64,000 nt of DNA, from positions 12,334-76,333 of the forward strand of contig JACWMK010000004.1 in assembly GCA_015661405.1 (NCBI GenBank), in the 5' to 3' direction. The notes under the pieces are model-generated. The model was not told the DNA's origin, did not search any database, and was given only the letters and a program-made list of their open reading frames with translations. The DNA is from Methanobacterium sp. Its GTDB lineage: Archaea; Methanobacteriota; Methanobacteria; Methanobacteriales; Methanobacteriaceae. Below are positions 12,405-21,100 of the stretch, in pieces (the first letter of the stretch is position 1; each line of letters begins with the position of its first letter). A program made the position numbers and the translations under genes.

Positions 12405-13631
12405 TCAAATTTTATGAATATTTTTAGCCTGTTTTAAAACTTCCACCGCTGGAAGCTTCTCTCCAGCTAGTAAATTAATGGATGCCCCGCCACCACTACT
12501 GATATGACTTATTCCAGAAAGTCCCATTTCATTAGCTGCTGCTGCCAAATGGCCCCCACCAATTATGGAAAATCCAGAAGATGTTGCAATGGAATTTAAA
12601 ATATCTTCAGTACCAATACTAAAACCTTCTTTCTCAAATACACCAGCAGGACCGTTTGCAAAAAGGGTACGAGCTTCCCTAATAATTCTAGCATACTCCT
12701 TAATGGTCTCCGTGCCTATATCATATATTGGTTTATTAGGGATCTTTTCTACTCGAAATTCTACTCTTCTATCCTCTATACAAACTGCAACATCATTAGG
12801 TATGATAATTTTATCTTTAAATTCTTTTAAAAGAATTTTAGATTTTTTAACCCATTCACAATATTTTTTATTCTTTATAAATTCTCGGTTCTCTTCCCCT
12901 ATGTTAAAACCAGCCCCCCATAGGAATATATTAGCCACCAAACCAGTTGTTAATATGTAATCTGCACTGCCGTTGCGAAGAACATTTTCCATAACTATAA
13001 TGGAGTCATCTACTTTTACTCCACCCAAAACATAAACACAAGGCTTTTCTGAATTATTCATAGCACTGTACAAGGCTTTAAGTTCCCTTTCCATTATTCT
13101 TCCAGCACCAGAAGGTAACTTAACAGCAAATCCCACCAATGATGGTTGTGATCTGTGAGATGCTGCAAAAGCATCATTTATAAAATAATCGATCAGAGGT
13201 AAAAGTTTTCTTACCAGATGGGTTTTAGATTGTGATTCAGGATCTCTTTTGAGTATCTCCTCTGAGTAGAATCTTACATTCTCTAAAAGAAGAATGTCTC
13301 CTTTCCTCATTCCAGATATAAATCCACGGGCATTGCTTCCAAATATATCATCAACATATTTTACGGGTCTTCCTAAAATCTGAGATAGAGCTTCCGCATG
13401 TTGTTTCAAAGTGGTAAAGTCTTTTTTCCCTGGTCGACTTTGATGGGCCAGTATAACAGTCTTAGCACCTTTTCTAGAAATTTCAGCTATAGTTTCTGAG
13501 TGCAGTCTAATTCGAGTTTCGTCCAACAAAAGACCAGTATTAGGATCAACAGGAGAGTTTACATCAACTCTAAGAAGAACGGTTTTATCATTCATATCAA
13601 AGTCATCAATTGTATAGAAGTCCAAAGACAT
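12405..13631 (-). CDS. pgk: Phosphoglycerate kinase
   Basis: Interconverts 1,3-bisphosphoglycerate + ADP and 3-phosphoglycerate + ATP; in an autotrophic methanogen it works mainly in gluconeogenesis. Signature segments: KTVLLRVDVNSPVD near the N-terminus, HQSRPGKKDF, the cluster FINDAFAASHRSQPSLVGF, and the C-terminal nucleotide loop ending IGGGHLAAAANEMG with SSGGGASINLL. About 408 residues, normal for archaea. An ATG at 13646 would add five residues (MVEKN); the start at 13631 (MSLDFYT) is preferred because family members begin there and GGTAG lies upstream. Neighbour tpiA is in the same pathway, 123 bp upstream. Confidence 0.96.
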   Translation of the reverse strand: MSLDFYTIDDFDMNDKTVLLRVDVNSPVDPNTGLLLDETRIRLHSETIAEISRKGAKTVILAHQSRPGKKDFTTLKQHAEALSQILGRPVKYVDDIFGSNARGFISGMRKGDILLLENVRFYSEEILKRDPESQSKTHLVRKLLPLIDYFINDAFAASHRSQPSLVGFAVKLPSGAGRIMERELKALYSAMNNSEKPCVYVLGGVKVDDSIIVMENVLRNGSADYILTTGLVANIFLWGAGFNIGEENREFIKNKKYCEWVKKSKILLKEFKDKIIIPNDVAVCIEDRRVEFRVEKIPNKPIYDIGTETIKEYARIIREARTLFANGPAGVFEKEGFSIGTEDILNSIATSSGFSIIGGGHLAAAANEMGLSGISHISSGGGASINLLAGEKLPAVEVLKQAKNIHKI

Positions 13632-13769
13632 ATTTTTTTCTACCATAAATTTTTTTCTAAAATATTGAATTTAAATGCTATTTTGATGGATTAATCCTAA
13701 ATTTTATGAATTCATTCAATTTTATATACAATTCTACTTAAAATATGAAATACTTGTTTTTTTTTAAAA

Positions 13770-14450
13770 TTAAATCTTACTAACTAGATTAAAAAGCGCT
13801 TTTTTAGGATCATCAGCTAATATAATACCAGAAGCCAGTAAAACACCATCACTTCCCAAATCCAACGCTGCTTGCATGTCATCAGCAGTGGAAATACCCG
13901 CACCACATAAAACACTTATTTTGGTATTTATTTTATGTATAGCATCTACAGTTCCCTCTACTACTTCTGGTTCTGCCTTAGATACTGGAATTCCAGAACC
14001 TATAAGTTCCGGTGGTTCTATAGCCACAAAATCCGGTTTTAGGGTAGCTGACGCAACACTAGTTTCAATATTATTAGTACATATTACACTAACCATTTTA
14101 TGATTAGTAGTTTTTTTCACCGTCTTCTGAATATCAGCTAGTTTCATTCTATATTCCGAATGATTTAAAAGTGTTCCAGAAGCTCCCGCCAGTTTCACCG
14201 ACTCTAAAAGAACGCTTCCAGTGTGCCCTCCTGCTCCCACTGCATCTACATGTTGAGCAAATACTGGAATTTCTACTTCACTTGATACACGCAACAAATC
14301 CGGGTATTGAGGAACAACTACAATGTTTACTCCCGTCTCATTAGCAACTTCTTCTGAAAATTTAGCAAGTTTTAAAGCTTTTTCTCCGGTAGATTCTAAG
14401 TAGGTTTTAAAATTTAGAATAACAATGGGAGTTCGAGTAATTTCCTTCAT
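13770..14450 (-). CDS. tpiA: Triosephosphate isomerase, archaeal type
   Basis: Interconverts dihydroxyacetone phosphate and glyceraldehyde 3-phosphate. Short archaeal form (226 residues against about 250 in bacteria). Visible catalytic parts: ILNFKTY near the N-terminus (substrate lysine), LLNHSEYR (electrophilic His about residue 95), and AIEPPELIGSG with the catalytic Glu at about residue 143, followed by CGAGIS phosphate-binding loop. Start ATG 14450 has a GGAGGGATAAT element upstream. It precedes pgk on the same strand. Confidence 0.96.
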   Translation of the reverse strand: MKEITRTPIVILNFKTYLESTGEKALKLAKFSEEVANETGVNIVVVPQYPDLLRVSSEVEIPVFAQHVDAVGAGGHTGSVLLESVKLAGASGTLLNHSEYRMKLADIQKTVKKTTNHKMVSVICTNNIETSVASATLKPDFVAIEPPELIGSGIPVSKAEPEVVEGTVDAIHKINTKISVLCGAGISTADDMQAALDLGSDGVLLASGIILADDPKKALFNLVSKI

Positions 14451-14532
14451 AATTATCCCTCCAAAAGAGTATGCAGTAATTATATATCTGTCTTTTACAA
14501 AGAGAATATAAAAATATTTTGGTTAATTATAA

Positions 14533-14553
14533 GCTGTAAAGTTATTGGGTGTT
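14533..14553 (+). repeat. Left copy of a perfect 21-bp inverted repeat
   Basis: The core GTAAAGTTATTGGGTGT and two bases on each side are repeated exactly on the opposite strand at 15995-16015. The two copies point towards each other across 1,441 bp of gene-free DNA. No clear target duplication is seen outside the copies. A shorter version of the core (TTGGGTGTT) also occurs on the minus strand near 15929-15937. Confidence 0.85.
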
Positions 14554-15392
14554 AGGATAAATTTTTTTTATTTAAAAAAAACTATTTTTTATATTTATTT
14601 CTCCTTTAATTATGATTTTAGTATATTAAACTTAAATAAAAGATGAGAGTAGATATATCAACATGTTCAGTGAAATTATACCTACTTTCAATTGCTGTAT
14701 TGGTTCCAAGCAACTTAAACTTTCAGATATATCAACAACCCAAAATAATACACTAATTTTAACACTCATAAGAATTAGATGTAAAAAAAATATAAAAATT
14801 ATTAAATTTCGTATATGTAATACTTTCATTAAAGAATTTTTAAATTTATAAAAATTGTTAAGGGTACTTTAAGGGATCTGAAAAAGAGATAACAAACGTT
14901 ATTTTAATGTTTATCGGATTCACAATACCCGGTTTCTTGAATTTTTTTTATTTGATTTTTACATTGGATAGTAATACTTTTCCTAAATTATTCCCAAAAT
15001 ATTTTTTCTAATCATTTCTTCTTTTTAACTTAAATTATTATTTTTTTTATTTATTCATCCAATTATAGATGATACTTTAAATTTTTTATTATCTCCTCTC
15101 TTATTTATCTTGTACTTCCTTATACTTTTCTTATACTATGCCATGAATTTTTACATTATATAATAGCGAGGACCTTAATCCATTTAATCTTAATAACTCT
15201 TCATTTTTGAACGTTTTTTATATTTTTACCTTTTTTTAATTCTATTCAGATAAAATTAATTTATTTGATCCCTGTAAAAATCTCACAAAATTCTGATCTA
15301 TCTTTCATCCACTTAAAAAAATCCCTCCTTCATTTATAATAAATTAAATCTAAAAAAAAACTTTTTAAATAAATGTCATTGGTTTTACTGCT

Positions 15393-15443
15393 TGGTTGGC
15401 GTACATTGGCCCGTCAGACTATAATAAATGTAATAGCCGGTCA
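15393..15443 (+). ncRNA. Candidate structured RNA or hairpin in the gene-free region
   Basis: A GC-richer island in AT-rich DNA. The arms TGGTTGGC (15393-15400) and GCCGGTCA (15436-15443) pair over 8 positions with three G-T wobbles, then after a small internal loop TACATT (15402-15407) pairs perfectly with AATGTA (15427-15432), leaving a 19-nt loop. A TATA-like CTTTTTAAATA lies at 15361-15371, so its expected start site falls at about 15391-15395, where the hairpin begins. No match to a known RNA family is recognised; it could also be a leftover of a mobile element. Confidence 0.35.
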
Positions 15444-15994
15444 TCCAAAAAAAATCTTTAAATTTAATTAAACAACCATTCTCTAACCCCCCCCTTAAAG
15501 TTTTTAAAATAAATATGTTTCAAATTTCAAAAATCCAATTTTTACAAACTCTCCTTTTATACTATATACATTACCATATGACACATTGCTTAACATACCC
15601 GGAAATACATTTAAATCCATAATATTATCTTAATAATGATATATTCAGTTAAAAATATCCTATTTTCAAGAATTTACAATTAAAAAAAAGGAGAAATTCA
15701 ATATATCATATAACCAAAAACAAGATTTACTAGAATCTGGACTATAAAACTGAAGAATATTTTATATGTGCAAATACTGAAATTTATGAATATATATAGT
15801 CCCAGACTTCCAGAGGCCCACACAAATACACCATATTACCCCCCCCAATGTAATCACTAACAAATTGGTTGCAAATGAAAAATTACTACCGGGACAAACC
15901 TTGCCAGACGAACTATAAAAGAAAATAGTAACACCCAACGGAATAAACAACCATTTTACAAAGACAAATGGAAAACTGGACACGAAAACGCATC

Positions 15995-16015
15995 AACACC
16001 CAATAACTTTACAGC
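15995..16015 (-). repeat. Right copy of the perfect 21-bp inverted repeat
   Basis: Exact reverse complement of 14533-14553. Immediately inside it on the minus strand begins a 73-codon open frame (15762-15983) that is not convincing as a gene. The flank outside, CCCATTTAAAATTAAA, does not match the left outside flank. Confidence 0.85.
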
Positions 16016-16349
16016 CCCATTTAAAATTAAAAAATAATAAATAATAATAAATAAGGCCCTATTTTAAAGATATCTTAATATTATAATAAAAAAAATAAAA
16101 AGAAATAGTATAAAGATTGAATATTGAATTTTTTCTCATATCGATTTGAAGTATAATAATAAAAAAATATTTTTAAACTTTTAATGTCGCTATTACTGAA
16201 TAATTGTATTACTTAGCCATGCAAGATCTATGCTAAAATATTGGTCTTGTAAGTAACATCTATCAATAAATTGATATTGCGTAACGCAATTTAAATAAGA
16301 ATTAATCCATTAGCATAATTAAGTTAATCAAAAAAAATGGAAATCACAA

Positions 16350-17276
16350 ATGAAAAATGAGATATCACTAAATGACATTGACTTACAAAGACTGGAAAAA
16401 AAAGGATACAGATTCGTCGGTCAACACAAGCATGCAGCAGCTAAAATATGCCACTGGACTAAAAAAAGCATTCTTAATGAAGGTGTATGTTATAAGGAAA
16501 AATTTTATGGCATAGAAAGCCATCGTTGCTTACAAATGTCACCTAGTATTAGTTTCTGCCACCATAAATGTCTTTTTTGCTGGAGAGATATTTCCATAAC
16601 TCAAACAGAATGGAATGTGGATTTTGATGAAGCAGCAGATATTATAGATGGATGTATAGAAGCACAACGTAATCTTCTCTGCGGATTTTTTGGTAATTCT
16701 CAGTCCGATCTTGAGAAGTTAAAAGAATGCAAAGATCCCACTAATGCTGCCATATCTCTAGCTGGAGAACCAATGCTCTATCCACTTATAAATGATTTAA
16801 TCACCGAATTTAAAAAACAAAACTTTACTACCTTCCTTGTAAGCAATGGAATGACTCCCCATCGTCTGGAGAATCTCAGCATGGAACCCACTCAACTATA
16901 TCTTTCACTGGATGCACCTACTGAAAAAATATATCAAGAACTATGTCAACCTCAAGTTAAAAAAGGATGGAAACAGTTAAATAAATCATTAGATTTATTA
17001 ACTAGTTTTAATTGTAGAACTGTGATTAGAATGACTTGTGTTAAAGATTATAATATGACTTTGCCGGAGGAGTACGCAAAAATGATTAACAGAAGCAATC
17101 CTGATTTCGTGGAGGTCAAAGCTTATATGTACGTGGGAAGTTCTAGGAAAAGACTTAAACTAGATAATATGCCTCATTTTAGTGAAATTCAAGATTTTGC
17201 AAATTCTGTTGCAGAGCTCTGTAATATGGATATAATAAATGAATCACAAGAGAGTCGAGTAGTACTTTTAGGTTAA
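16350..17276 (+). CDS. taw1: tRNA 4-demethylwyosine synthase, radical SAM (Taw1/TYW1-like)
   Basis: Makes the tricyclic 4-demethylwyosine base from N1-methylguanosine at position 37 of tRNA-Phe, using pyruvate. The radical-SAM cluster motif CHHKCLFC (CX3CX2C; about residues 69-76) is present, and the first Cys group of the family is seen in FYGIESHRCLQMSPS. Downstream, SLAGEPMLYP and LSLDAPT fit the family's barrel. 308 residues is normal for archaeal Taw1, which lacks the flavodoxin domain of the eukaryotic enzyme. ATG 16350 has weak upstream purines (AAAAAATGGAAATCACAA). It stands alone after the gene-free region. Confidence 0.93.
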   Translation: MKNEISLNDIDLQRLEKKGYRFVGQHKHAAAKICHWTKKSILNEGVCYKEKFYGIESHRCLQMSPSISFCHHKCLFCWRDISITQTEWNVDFDEAADIIDGCIEAQRNLLCGFFGNSQSDLEKLKECKDPTNAAISLAGEPMLYPLINDLITEFKKQNFTTFLVSNGMTPHRLENLSMEPTQLYLSLDAPTEKIYQELCQPQVKKGWKQLNKSLDLLTSFNCRTVIRMTCVKDYNMTLPEEYAKMINRSNPDFVEVKAYMYVGSSRKRLKLDNMPHFSEIQDFANSVAELCNMDIINESQESRVVLLG

Positions 17277-17436
17277 ATAAATAATTTATTTGATATTTAA
17301 TCCAAAATAAGAATAAAAATTAATTTAATCTAGTAATTTTTATAACAAATATTTTTATTAATATTAAAATTCAAAAAAGAGTAATCGAAAAATCAAATTT
17401 AAAATCAGCTTCAGATGAACTAAACCGGTGGTTATT

Positions 17437-18300
17437 ATGAAAAAGTTATTAATAGGTGTAATAGTTGTATTGATGACTTTAAGTCCAATCTATGCTGCTT
17501 CAGGATTTGTAATTACTTTTGGAGAAGCTACTAATTCCAATCAAGTATGGAAAGATTCAGTATTAAGTTATTTTCAATCACATACGGATAAAAATGTTAG
17601 TAACGCCACCACTAAAGTTATAACTGCCTCTGAAGTTAATATAATATCACAAAATATTAGTGGGGTCACTTATCAACCTAATCAAATAGTATCCTGTGCC
17701 ATGGTGGATTTAAGTTACACCCAAGGTATAGATGTAGTGGTGGATACCAGTAATATAACACTGGTAACGCCTTTAATGTATGAAAACGCCCTCAGATCAA
17801 CTGGTATCAATAATGGGTATGTAGTTGTAACATCTCCAGTTCCTGCAACTGGTGAATCAGCATTAACTGGAGTTTTAGAATCTTATGAAATTGCAGTGGG
17901 TACTAATATACCTGCAGATGCTCAAAAAGCAGCTACTGAAGTAATTTACACTCAAACTCAGATTTCTAATCAAACAGGTCAAAGTCCTGATAAAATCGCT
18001 AATTTATTTGAACAAGCACAAAAACAAGTTCAAAGTAAAAACTTGCAGGATCCATCTCAGATAAAAGTAATAGTGATTAATGTGGCTAATAGCATGAACA
18101 TTAATTTAACGGATCAACAAGCTCAACAGATAGCTAATGCTCTTTCTGACTCTCAGAAAGCACAAGGAGATTTGAGTAACTTTAAAACTCAATTACAGAA
18201 TGTTAGTCAACAGTCATCACAGTCAAATAGTATAATTGATCAGATAAAAAATTACTTAAATAGTGTAATTAACTATCTGATGAGTCTTATTGGTCAATAA
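17437..18300 (+). CDS. Secreted DUF1002-type protein
   Basis: Predicted exported protein of 287 residues with a signal peptide (MKKLLIGVIVVLMTLSPIYAA). The body resembles the DUF1002 family: FGEATNSNQ after the signal, a mixed alpha/beta part, then a Gln/Ser/Asn-rich helical C-terminus with an amphipathic end (IKNYLNSVINYLMSLIGQ). No function is known for the family. An in-frame GTG at 17428 exists, but GGTGG immediately before the ATG at 17437 acts as ribosome site and the signal peptide begins there. A poly-T run at 18364-18372 follows the gene and may end transcription. Confidence 0.7.
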   Translation: MKKLLIGVIVVLMTLSPIYAASGFVITFGEATNSNQVWKDSVLSYFQSHTDKNVSNATTKVITASEVNIISQNISGVTYQPNQIVSCAMVDLSYTQGIDVVVDTSNITLVTPLMYENALRSTGINNGYVVVTSPVPATGESALTGVLESYEIAVGTNIPADAQKAATEVIYTQTQISNQTGQSPDKIANLFEQAQKQVQSKNLQDPSQIKVIVINVANSMNINLTDQQAQQIANALSDSQKAQGDLSNFKTQLQNVSQQSSQSNSIIDQIKNYLNSVINYLMSLIGQ

Positions 18301-18452
18301 ACCCATGAAAAATTAGAATTCAGCTAAAACAAAATGAGTTGGTTAATCAATTAATAAAACTACTTTTTTTTTAAGAAAATTTGTTAGTTTTAACTTAAAT
18401 ATATTTTCAATCTTGAATTAATGAAATTTATTTAAGAATATTAATTACTTTC

Positions 18453-19556
18453 TTATAATTTCGAAGATAATTCAACTGCTTTACTCGCTGCTGCCTCCAT
18501 AGAAGTTTCAAAGGAAATCCCTGATTCATTTAAAATCCTTTGGCCTTCTTCTTCATTGGTACCTGTAAGTCTTATAACTAATGGAACCTTACGTTCAGCT
18601 CTTTTCAAAACACTGATAACACCATTTGCCACATCATCCGCACGGGTTATGCCGCCTAACACGTTTAAAAATACAACCTTAACTTTAGGGTTCGATATTA
18701 CAATATCGAGAGCTCTAGCTATATTTTCTTTAGATGCTCCACCGCCTATATCCAAAAATGTGGCAGCCTCTCCCCTATATAATTTTAACATATCCATACC
18801 GCTGAGGGTAAGTCCGGCTCCATTTCCAATAACCGCTATATCTCCATCAAGTTCAACATAAGCAAATTCATCTTTCTTAACTGATCCTTTATTCATTAGT
18901 TCGCTTTGCCTATACAATGCATCATCATCAATATCTAATTTAGCATCAGCTGCAATAAGTCCTTGAGGAGTTAGTGCCAAAGGATTAATCTCTGCTATAG
19001 TAGCATCATATTTTTGAAATAAATTAAACAAATTCCAGATAATAATCCCTGTTTTTGAAATTAAATGTTTAGGAACCCCTATTTCAATGGCAATATCTCT
19101 AGCTTGATATGGAAGAAATTCTTCAAGGGAATTAACATAATATTTAACTAATTTTTCAGGGGTTTCTCGCGCTATTTCCTCAATATCAACCCCACCTTCA
19201 GTGCTTGCTATAATAAGAGGTTTTCTAACGGAACGATCCATAATAACACTTAAATAAAATTCAGATTCAATATCAAGTTTTTCTTCAACTAATATCTTAT
19301 CCACCTGTTCTCCCTTAATCTTCAACTTAAGGAGTTCATCTGTCCTTTTATGGGCATCATAAGGATTATCTGCGAATTTTATACCTCCAAGTTTACCCCT
19401 ACCACCCACGAGTACCTGAGATTTAAGAACTACTGATTTATTTATATTTTCTGTTGCTCTTTCAGCATCCAGCCCATTTTCAGTTAATTGATTGATAGGT
19501 ACTGGAATGCCATTCTTTTTAAATATTTCCTTGGCTTGATATTCGTAAATTTTCAA
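18453..19556 (-). CDS. sucC: Succinyl-CoA synthetase (ADP-forming), beta subunit
   Basis: ATP-grasp subunit that with SucD interconverts succinate + CoA + ATP and succinyl-CoA. N-terminus KIYEYQAKEIFKKNGIPVP and the glycine-rich VLVGGRGKLGGIKFA (about residues 48-62) are typical; the C-terminal part has VFLNVLGGITRADDVA and GTNEEEGQ. About 367 residues, slightly short but complete. TTG at 19556 is preferred over TTG at 19565 because homologues start at this KIYEY and GGGGGT lies at suitable distance. It follows korC directly, so it supplies succinyl-CoA to KOR. The alpha subunit gene is not in the window. Confidence 0.94.
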   Translation of the reverse strand: MKIYEYQAKEIFKKNGIPVPINQLTENGLDAERATENINKSVVLKSQVLVGGRGKLGGIKFADNPYDAHKRTDELLKLKIKGEQVDKILVEEKLDIESEFYLSVIMDRSVRKPLIIASTEGGVDIEEIARETPEKLVKYYVNSLEEFLPYQARDIAIEIGVPKHLISKTGIIIWNLFNLFQKYDATIAEINPLALTPQGLIAADAKLDIDDDALYRQSELMNKGSVKKDEFAYVELDGDIAVIGNGAGLTLSGMDMLKLYRGEAATFLDIGGGASKENIARALDIVISNPKVKVVFLNVLGGITRADDVANGVISVLKRAERKVPLVIRLTGTNEEEGQRILNESGISFETSMEAAASKAVELSSKL

Positions 19557-19561
19557 AATAA

Positions 19562-20116
19562 TCAACCCCCATATTCAAGTTTTGCTCCAGCTTCAAATGC
19601 AGCAATATTTTTATTTTCAGTTCCAGTAGGAACGCTTTCTGCTATTGCTTGCCTAGCAGCTTCCACAGATACAACATGGGTTATACTGGTTATAGCTCCG
19701 ATCATAACTATATTAGCTACTATTCTAATTCCAATCTTTTCTTCAGCTATTCTAGTAACAGGGGCCTTATAAAACTTTATATTATGTTTCTTTACAAAAG
19801 ATATAACTTCATCTTCCTTTATCAAATCAGGGTCAACTATCAACGTTCCCCCATCCTTTAGGTCATCCAAATACGCTATAAGTGCTTCATGTGACATAGC
19901 CACGAAGATATCTGGTTTTTGAACCTTGGGATAATCGATTTCAGTATCGCTAATAATTACTTCTGTTTTAGAAGCTCCTCCCCTGGCTTCAGGACCGTAT
20001 GATTGAGTTTGAACTGCGAATAAGTCATCATAAAGCGCTGCTGCTTTGCCAATTACGATACCGGCTAAGATAATTCCTTGACCACCGAATCCTGCAATTC
20101 TTATATCAATACGCAA
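19562..20116 (-). CDS. korC: 2-oxoglutarate:ferredoxin oxidoreductase, gamma subunit
   Basis: Small subunit of the enzyme that makes 2-oxoglutarate from succinyl-CoA, CO2 and reduced ferredoxin. The gamma-domain signature IRIAGFGGQGIILAG (residues 4-18) and YGPEARGGASKTEVIIS (about 40-56) are clear. 184 residues, normal. Start is TTG at 20116 with GGGGGA 6 nt upstream, inside the end of korB. It overlaps the sucC ribosome site; the group is one operon. Confidence 0.94.
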   Translation of the reverse strand: MRIDIRIAGFGGQGIILAGIVIGKAAALYDDLFAVQTQSYGPEARGGASKTEVIISDTEIDYPKVQKPDIFVAMSHEALIAYLDDLKDGGTLIVDPDLIKEDEVISFVKKHNIKFYKAPVTRIAEEKIGIRIVANIVMIGAITSITHVVSVEAARQAIAESVPTGTENKNIAAFEAGAKLEYGG

Positions 20117-20118
20117 AA

Positions 20119-20985
20119 TTAATCCCCCATGTAAGCTGATCTAATAGAAGTTGGTTTACCAGTTATACATTTCGCTTCCAGTAGTTTGCAAAGATTATCA
20201 GTAAATTCTGGTTCCATTTTATTTTGGAATTCTCCTACAATTATCTTTCCTTCCAATTCACTTTCTTCTAGTTTATCAGCCTTATTTTTTAGTATGCTAG
20301 ATTCTTTCATCCATTGCATCATCTCAATGGGAGTTCTCATCTTGTTTTTTCGCCCATAATAGGTTGGACACTGGGATACTGCTTCTATAAATGAAAATCC
20401 CTTATTCTGAAGACCTTTTTTAATAGCATTTGAAAGCTGTATTGGATGAGCAGTGGTCCACCGTGCAACATAAGTTGCACCCGCAGCAGTTACTAAATCA
20501 GAAAGGTTAAAAGGTCTTTCCAAAGCCCCATAAGGTGCTGTACTCCCGTAGCTTCCACGTGGCGATGTGGGGCTGATCTGACCTCCAGTCATACCATAAA
20601 TACTGTTATTTACACAGATAACAGTGATATTTATGTTTCTTCTAGCACCGTGAATAAGATGGTTACCACCAATAGCTGCCGCATCACCATCTCCACTAAA
20701 TACCACCACATCATGTTCGGGATTAGCTAGTTTAACGCCTGTAGCGAAACTTATAGGTCTGCCATGAGTAGTATGAAGCGAATCGCAGTATATGTATCCC
20801 GGTATTCTAGAGGAACATCCAATGCCTGAAACCAGCATCAAGTTTTCAAAATCTATTTCTGCCATTTCCATACCCTTAAAAAAGGTATTCATAACAATTC
20901 CATTGCCGCATCCTGCACAGAAGATGGTGGGAAGCCTATCTCTTCTAAGATATTTCATTAAAGGATTTTCCATCTTTCTATCCAT
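20119..20985 (-). CDS. korB: 2-oxoglutarate:ferredoxin oxidoreductase, beta subunit
   Basis: Thiamine-diphosphate-binding subunit. FCAGCGNGI at the N-terminus has the first cluster cysteines, and GDGDAAAIGGNHLIHGARRN (about residues 96-115) with NNSIYGMTGGQ is the TPP/magnesium motif. 288 residues, normal. ATG 20985 has GAGATG upstream; an internal ATG four codons later is possible. It ends 2 bp before korC. A 115-bp AT-rich gap lies between it and korA, unusual inside this operon. Confidence 0.94.
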   Translation of the reverse strand: MDRKMENPLMKYLRRDRLPTIFCAGCGNGIVMNTFFKGMEMAEIDFENLMLVSGIGCSSRIPGYIYCDSLHTTHGRPISFATGVKLANPEHDVVVFSGDGDAAAIGGNHLIHGARRNINITVICVNNSIYGMTGGQISPTSPRGSYGSTAPYGALERPFNLSDLVTAAGATYVARWTTAHPIQLSNAIKKGLQNKGFSFIEAVSQCPTYYGRKNKMRTPIEMMQWMKESSILKNKADKLEESELEGKIIVGEFQNKMEPEFTDNLCKLLEAKCITGKPTSIRSAYMGD

Positions 20986-21100
20986 TTTTTCATCTCGTTT
21001 TTCATTTTATTATGCACATATTATATTTACAATTTTGTTAGGATCTTCTTATACAATGATTATTTAAAATTTTTTATTAAAACGTGATTTTAAACTGTTT

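Larger units (their letters stand above)
14451..16349 (+). other. 1.9-kb gene-free AT-rich region
   Basis: No convincing protein gene is seen in any frame. Small open frames here (for example 15762-15983 minus) have compositions explained by local base skew. It contains a perfect inverted repeat (14533-14553 and 15995-16015), a hairpin at 15393-15443, two C8 tracts (15487-15494 and 15839-15846), and a 13-bp direct repeat AGATATATCAACA (14651 and 14724). Between about 15780 and 16020 the plus strand is rich in A and C and poor in T and G, unlike its surroundings. The last 60 bp hold the probable taw1 promoter (TTTAAATAAG near 16288). Confidence 0.6.

Noticed and set aside
14632..14851. Overlapping 60-odd-codon frames on both strands
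   Set aside because: Very AT-rich with Ile/Leu/Lys bias, no ribosome sites and no resemblance to any protein.
15762..15983. 73-codon minus-strand frame starting GTG, with two hydrophobic stretches
   Set aside because: The minus strand here is rich in G and T, which by itself gives Phe, Val, Leu, Gly and Trp codons. No ribosome site, and it crosses a C8 tract; treated as non-coding.
14533..16015. Intact insertion sequence
   Set aside because: The inverted repeat would fit, but there is no transposase-length frame and no clear target duplication, so only a relic or non-autonomous element is possible.
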